Of a DNA stretch of 64,000 bases, positions 54,597 through 64,000 are shown piece after piece. The stretch is from Holacanthus passer (Eukaryota > Chordata > Actinopteri > Pomacanthidae): assembly GCA_025331565.1 (NCBI GenBank), contig JAFREQ010000015.1:4526001-4590000 (forward strand). The letters are read 5' to 3'. Each line of letters opens with the position of its first letter. The stretch's first letter is position 1. The translations under genes were made by a program, and so were the position numbers. The notes beneath the pieces were generated by a model. The model was not told where the DNA came from. It searched no databases and saw only the letters and a program-made list of their open reading frames with translations.

Positions 54597-56784
54597 GTGA
54601 GAGGCTGTAATTGGTCAGAGGACTGGAGAGACAAATGATTTCTTTATTGTCATTACTGTGCTGTTTCAGCTCATAGAGTTTTCTACTTGTGTCTGAGCTG
54701 CACAGCTGATCTGGTTAAGATTATTTCACAGTTTGTTTATCATGAATATGTAATGACACTGCTTTTAATGTTCTGCTGCTGACAGGAGAGAAGGGTTGTG
54801 TCTGCTGGTTTAGATAAAGAAAAAAAGGATGTGCATCAGGAAGAGACTGTATTTTTTATAACACAACTTCTCAGCTGAAAGTAGGACTTCTTTCTGTGTC
54901 TTTACTGAGGATCAAGGGCTGCTATTACAGTTAATGTTTAACTTGATGCGAGCTTTAGACCTTGAATTAAGGGTCCTTATTTATTGCCTCTCTCCATGGC
55001 AGATAAGCATTCTTGATTACTTCTTTATTTACTTTGCTGCACAGTGCTGCAGAGAATAATCCTGTTTGACATTCTTCTCATTCTTTTCTCTGCAGGTTTT
55101 GAGCCTTTTGGTAACCATACAGTGAATTCCAGCTGGGTGGCAGTGCAGGTAATCAGTAATCAGGTTGTCTCTTTTTAACAAAGGTGCCAGTTAAAGATTT
55201 TGTGCTCTTGTGTTACCTAAATATGGCGTAAAAATAGGAATGTGCGTTTCATAATTTGCCTTGTAAGTGGATTTATGCACTTTGAACTTTGAATTTTTTT
55301 TCCTCACATGATTAAAGCGCTGTCATTTCACTGCATTATTTATATTGAGCTGTAAATCCCTTTAAGACTGCAATTAAGGTGTAGATATACAGTGGGGTCC
55401 AAAAGTCTGAGTCCACTTGTCAAGATATTTCTATTTTGCATTTAAATGTAATAAACCCTTTTCTTCATATCAGTCAAACAATTTGAGGAAGTGGAAAGTG
55501 GAATCTTTGAAAAATGTGTACAAGTTTCTCTCATGAATCCGCAAACTTTCTGATTATTTCCAGGTTTATATGAAAATATTAGAGATTTTTTTAATGTGGT
55601 CTCAGACTTTTGTGTATGTTTTCTGTGCTCACAGGAACTGGAGCGATTAGGGCTGGGTGAAGAAGTGGACCTTCACGTGTGTGAGGTGCCTGTTGAATAC
55701 CAGGCTGTTCAGAGCCTGGTGCCATCTCTGTGGGAAGAACACCAGCCCCAGGTATACAAGGAGATGCACAATACTGTATATAAAGATGCATATTTCCATT
55801 ATACTGTTCATGAAATGTTGCTAAAATCCATCACTCAGCCCAAGCTAACCTCTGCCAAATCTGTCTTTCGGGGACCTGCGAGCAGTTAGTGGTCCATGTT
55901 GGTGTTTCTGGGTTAGCCACCACTGTCACTCTGGAGCAGTGCGGCCACAACAAGGGTTACATACGCCTGGACAACTGCAGCTTCCACCCAGCTTCCCAGT
56001 GCTGCATGGAGAGCGGCCCAGACTGCATAAACTCAGTCCTGGACATGAAGACAGTCTGCAAAAGGGTCAATGACTCCGGCCTCGGGGTCACTCTTTCTGT
56101 GTCTAAGGATGCTGGAAGGTGGGTGATGTTATTTATACATGTAGGAAAATTAACACATGCTTTCACAGTCTTTTGTTGCTCCTGTCCCAACTTGTTTGAA
56201 ACGTGTTGCTGCCATCAAATTCAGAATAAGCAGATATTTTAAAAAACTAATTGAGGTTGATGAAGTAGAAACATTAAATATATTGTCTTTGTACTGTTTC
56301 CAAATGAGTATATATCAAAAAGGATTAGCAAATGATGACATTTTGTTTTATTATGTTTTACATGGCGTCCCAAGTTTTTTTGAATCAGGGTTGTATTATA
56401 ATGCAGCAAATGATAACATGATTTAATCAGCCAACTAAACATCACATCGTCTGTTTATTGTACAGTATGTGTATTGTCCCCTCTAACTGACACTACCTTG
56501 TTTTCTGATCCTCTCTTGTCTGGTAAAACAGAAATTTGATTATGCAAACTTTACACAACCTAATATCCGTCCTTTGGCTCCCTGGCAGGTATCTGTGTGA
56601 CTACACCTACTACACATCTCTGCACCTGGGGCAGGGTCGCTCCGCCTTCATCCATGTGCCTCCGCTTGGAAAACCCTACAGCAGCCAGGACCTGGGTAGA
56701 GCTCTTCAGGCCGCCATACAGGAGATGCTGAAAATGCTGGAACTGGATGACAAACACAATGAGCAGTGCAACTACGAGCACTGA
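54566..56784 (+). CDS. pgpep1: pyroglutamyl-peptidase I
   Basis: This cytosolic cysteine peptidase (family C15) removes N-terminal pyroglutamate from peptides such as TRH. Exons: 54566-54596, 55096-55148, 55635-55751, 55886-56118, 56589-56784 (630 nt, 209 aa, the same length as the human enzyme). The protein begins MANKKKVIVTGFEPFGNHTV. The catalytic triad is visible as Glu84 (TVTLEQCGHNKGY), Cys148 (GRYLCDYTYYTSL) and His167 (SAFIHVPPLGKPY), equal to human Glu85, Cys149 and His168 because the N-terminus is one residue shorter. The start has A at -3 and G at +4. Introns 2 and 4 each contain a TE-derived repeat. Neighbouring upf1 and jund match the human 19p13.11 order. Confidence 0.96.
55096..55148 (+). 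CDS. pgpep1: pgpep1 exon 2
   Basis: 53 nt encoding FEPFGNHTVNSSWVAVQ, acceptor CTCTGCAG, donor GTAATC. Contains the conserved FEPFG substrate-pocket segment. Confidence 0.94.
55391..55612. mobile_element. mariner-type MITE in pgpep1 intron 2
   Basis: The left end 'cagtggggtccaaaagtctg' and right end 'gtggtctcagacttttg' form inverted repeats; the outermost bases of the right end are missing. This resembles a known fish Tc1/mariner-type non-autonomous family with 'cagtggggtccaaaagtctg' ends (from memory). Its right edge is about 22 bp from exon 3. Confidence 0.75.
55635..55751 (+). CDS. pgpep1: pgpep1 exon 3
   Basis: 117 nt, 39 codons, ELERLGLGEEVDLHVCEVPV through EEHQPQ. Donor GTATAC. Confidence 0.95.
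55886..56118 (+). CDS. pgpep1: pgpep1 exon 4
   Basis: 233 nt encoding LVVHVGVSGLATTVTLEQCG through TLSVSKDAG plus 2 nt. Contains catalytic Glu84. Acceptor 'gcgagcag' has a weak pyrimidine tract. Confidence 0.95.
56160..56405 (+). mobile_element. dispersed repeat in pgpep1 intron 4
   Basis: Landmarks 'gtcccaacttgtttgaaacg', 'catcaaattcagaataag', 'attaaatatattgtctttgt' and 'ggcgtcccaagttttttt' are those of a very common teleost repeat (from memory). It has no intact coding frame. Confidence 0.65.
56589..56784 (+). CDS. pgpep1: pgpep1 exon 5
   Basis: 196 nt encoding YLCDYTYYTSLHLGQGRSAF to NEQCNYEH and stop TGA. Contains catalytic Cys148 and His167. Confidence 0.96.
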
Positions 56785-59480
56785 CACCAGCATGACCACT
56801 AATGACTGACTCATAACCCGAGCAGACTCATAGAATACGTTCACCGCAATGGAGCACAGGTTTGACTGCAAGGTATCATCAGTGTGACTCATGAGGCAAG
56901 TAAAGTGATAACCGACTTAGTTGTGTGGCTCATAAGATGAAAAACCTGTGGGTTATACAGCAGGTAGTGATGACTCACGATAGTCAGCCATTAGCTCCAG
57001 AAATTAATGGCACTGATTTCACAATTGCTGTGAAGAAGAGGATCTCATGTCTGCATTTGGTGCTTTGAACCGTAATATCAGTGCCATGTGTTGTAAAAAA
57101 AATTTACATTTTACAAGTGTTGAAAACAGCACCTGGACAGCACCATCTGTTTATTATAGTACTGGTCTGGGTGTTTGCACATGTGGGTTTGAATGTGTGT
57201 GCAGGAGTAGTGGGCATCTGTGAGTGTTATTCATGTCTCTACACTCTGTTCTTCCATAAGACTGTGAACAAGTCAACTTGACAATAGTTATGGACATTTT
57301 AACATTTTATCACGTGAAAAGGGGGATTTGTGCCATTATATTAACATAGAATCAATAGTACTAACAAGGTAGTAGCTGAAAGTACAACTTATATATGATG
57401 GTGACACACTGTGGGAACATTTACAGTTTCACTAACCTGCATTATGCTCACTTTTTAAGCCACATCTGTCCCCTGACACCTGTGAGTCAGTCCTCTCACT
57501 GTGTTGAAGTCTCCCAGGTCCTCTTGCTATGATTTGGTTGTTGTCTTGGAACAATGGCGTCATTCCGTTATGTTGCTTGTATTTGCACCAGAGAAATGTG
57601 AATTTAAAATAAGGGGAACCTGAAGAAATTTTAAGATTCACACTTATAATGATTTGTTTATCTCAGGGAATATATTGCACATGCAATCAGTATTAAGTAA
57701 TGTGATCAACTGAGAGTGTATGTCCTATGTATGTAGAACAGCTGTGCAAAGCCAAGCTGGTGTAAAGCTGTCTTTAATTAAAACATTTCACACAGTTTTT
57801 ATTTCTTCTCTTTTAAATTTCTGGTGTTCATATCTGAAACGTTATTTGACTGTATGTGTTCCACAGAAAACCACACCCAAGGAAAAAATCTTACATGTCA
57901 GCTTTTATCCTGCCAAAGCATTTTATGATCTGTGATCACAACGTGAACATCGTGTACTTTGAGACTCAAAGTTTGAAACGCTGGCATTGCCCTTTAAGTT
58001 ATGTCTGAACACAGTCATTTGTGTTTCTCACCAAGTGGAGCCTGAAAACCAAGGTGAAGGCCTGTTGATGAATAAAGACTTGTGGCCATTCTTGGGATAT
58101 ACCTGAAAAGGCGGGGCTGGGCAGGCAAAAAGAATCAGAGATTAAGGCGATTTCAGATAGATTAAGACCAATAATACGACCTTGAAAAAACGTATGCAAT
58201 GAGATGTGAAACATAACCTGCTTGTAAGCTTCTTTGGAAACTATCCACCGCTTTGTTCCAGTGAATTCTTTATTAGTTTATTTACTTTCAGATTCCTTTG
58301 GTTCAGGGTGAGTTACAGTCACACTGGGTGTAGTACATCATGGGTTGACAGACGTGCTGAACTTGTTCTGACCTGCCAGAGTGAAACCATCAAGATCTTA
58401 CTAGAACATTAAGGTATTAATCTCATCTTGACTCAATATTGTGGACTATACCTCTAATCTCTCTAAGTAGGAAATTGGTCCTAACTGGTTCAAAACTCAC
58501 ACCATTGCCTATTTATTCCTACTATTTGGCACAAGAGTAAAGCACCAGTATTAAGGAGAGACTTTAGAGCTGTTCTAACTGGTTAGGAGTTCTGAGCAGA
58601 TGGGAAATGAGGACAATGTTCCAGTTGTGGACATAAAATAAAAGTTTTAACCTAAAATAAAAATGTTCCTCAAAGTTAGTGACTGAATTTAAGTGTCAGC
58701 TAAATCATCATAAATTATGTAAAAACTACACAGTGTGGTCCAACTTAAATCTAGAGGTCTACTTGCTTCTTATGAATACGTTTTAATAAAACATAAGATG
58801 CAGAATGGTTCAGGGGGCTGAATGAGTTTTCAGGGGGCCCAACATTTCTAGCGAGCCGAAGCCTATTAGGAGGTATTTTAATGCTGTGATCACTAATTCT
58901 TGTGTCGTATTAAACCCATACAACCCTTTAAAGGTGCATATTACACTGATTTCTCCCACGTATTGGTACACAGAGAGAATTAGTACTCTCTCCACATTTC
59001 ATTGCCTTATTTTTTAACTCACATACGCAGTCCGTGTTACTACACAATGTCATGGTGTACTGGTGGATGTGTACTGGATTATCTTGTTTATCTATTATGT
59101 TGTATAAAAATAATATGTCATTTTATTCTATTTTGAGAATGCCTTTTTTAACATCTGGGCAAGGACAACAGATTTTAATTTTTTCCCTCTCCTTTCTTCT
59201 TTTTGTTGTCACTGAGTAAACTAATAAATAATAAAAGAAACAACAACAACAACAATAATAAATAATAATAGCAAAAAGAAGAAAAAATATGGAAAAGATG
59301 TAAATATGCTTCACATCTCATGTTTGTTGCACTTTTACTTAATCACTGAGTAAATAAACTAATAAACAACAACACCAATAACAATAAATATGGAAAACGA
59401 TGTAAACATACTTCACATGTCACGTTTGTTGCACGTTTACTTCTTCATGTTTAGACGCATTACACGACAGAATTTGAGCG
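56785..59480 (+). other. pgpep1 3' UTR and intergenic flank
   Basis: No exon is recognised. AATAAA at 58071-58076, followed by 'gacttgtgg', is a candidate poly(A) signal, giving a UTR of about 1.3 kb; further AATAAA words occur at 58636-58665 and 58788. A/T-rich triplet-like runs ('aacaacaacaataataaata') lie near 59240. Confidence 0.5.
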
Positions 59481-59782
59481 ATCCTTCAACGTTTGACCTT
59501 GTTACATAATACGTTTTGTGACCACATAGGAAAATCGATGGTCCCACGTGTCTCCTTGTCTCCTTCCCTCGCCCCCTGCAGGTGACTTCCTGTAGCGAGG
59601 GAGGAGAGGAAACGAAAAGGGACGCGGCCACAGTCGAGGCTCTTTCTATCCCTGAGCCGCCACCACTGTTTGTCATTTTCTCATCAATACTCTGCCTCTG
59701 TTGCTCGATATCTCCTGGACCAGCGACAGTTCGGCGGATAATCGTCGGAGCGGAGATTTAGCGTGAAGCAGAAGGTGAAAAC
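59481..59782 (+). promoter_or_regulatory. upf1: upf1 promoter and 5' UTR
   Basis: GC and CpG content rises toward the start codon. A CACGTG E-box sits at about 59545 and no TATA box is apparent, as expected for a housekeeping gene. The transcription start is probably between 59600 and 59700, by inference. Confidence 0.5.
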
Positions 59783-63718
<3,936 letters not shown>

Positions 63719-64000
63719 GTAGAGAAAAAGAAATTGAGAAAGTTGTTCAAAAAAACGTCGAAATAGTCAATGAGGACTTTAATGTTTGATCAAATAATCA
63801 ATTAGTAAACAAACTGCTTGAAGTTGAATTTATTCTCTAATGCTGGAGATAATCAAATCAAGCTGTTAAAATCATGCAGGTTTTTTATTTTGCTGCTTAC
63901 AGCATGTTGAATTACATTGTTTCACTTTTCTTGTCTGCCATAATTTTGACTTAAAAATGTTTTCTACTGCCATTTTAATATTCAATATATCTGTTGCTTC
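63719..64000 (+). other. upf1 intron 6, cut by window end
   Basis: AT-rich sequence with no feature seen. The rest of upf1 should follow to the right. Confidence 0.8.

Overview
The window is vertebrate nuclear DNA, almost certainly from a ray-finned (teleost) fish. It has intron-rich genes with GT-AG junctions, abundant (CA)n microsatellites, and several short dispersed repeats that I recognise from percomorph fish genomes. Five protein-coding genes are readable: pde4c (+), rab3a (+), jund (-), pgpep1 (+) and the 5' part of upf1 (+). The same five genes lie together on human 19p13.11, so this is a conserved-synteny block. No bacterial, viral, CRISPR or defence system is present.

Layout. Positions 1-27305 are the 5' flank and very long first introns of pde4c. 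They hold two alternative long-form first exons (2989-3059 and 12912-13039), a decayed LINE fragment, MITE-like repeats, microsatellites and several inverted repeats. The shared pde4c exons run from 27306 to 36850. A third, internal first exon (33150-33197) would make a super-short isoform. A 3' UTR of about 3.1 kb follows. The rab3a CpG-rich promoter and non-coding exon are at about 40840-41030, with coding exons at 43350-47148. The intronless jund lies on the minus strand at 50695-51644 and faces rab3a tail to tail. A minisatellite-rich intergenic stretch (52138-53275) and a short block of regulatory-looking motifs precede pgpep1 (54566-56784). upf1 begins at 59783 and leaves the window after its sixth coding exon.

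Function. The genes share a chromosomal block rather than a pathway. pde4c degrades cAMP, rab3a controls synaptic vesicle exocytosis, jund is an AP-1 transcription factor, pgpep1 removes N-terminal pyroglutamate, and upf1 is the nonsense-mediated decay helicase. The exon phases of every gene were checked by hand and all reading frames close, except jund. Its frame is broken by one base (modulo 3) in a GC-rich and trinucleotide-repeat segment.

Most interesting points: the conserved set of pde4c alternative first exons, including one with a PKA-type RRHS site and one resembling the mammalian PDE4B5/PDE4D6 super-short start; the jund frame break; clusters of TTAGC/GCTAAC motifs just downstream of both CpG promoters; X-box (RFX) motifs flanking jund; and a mariner-type MITE ending about 22 bp before a pgpep1 exon. 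I found no previously undescribed system.
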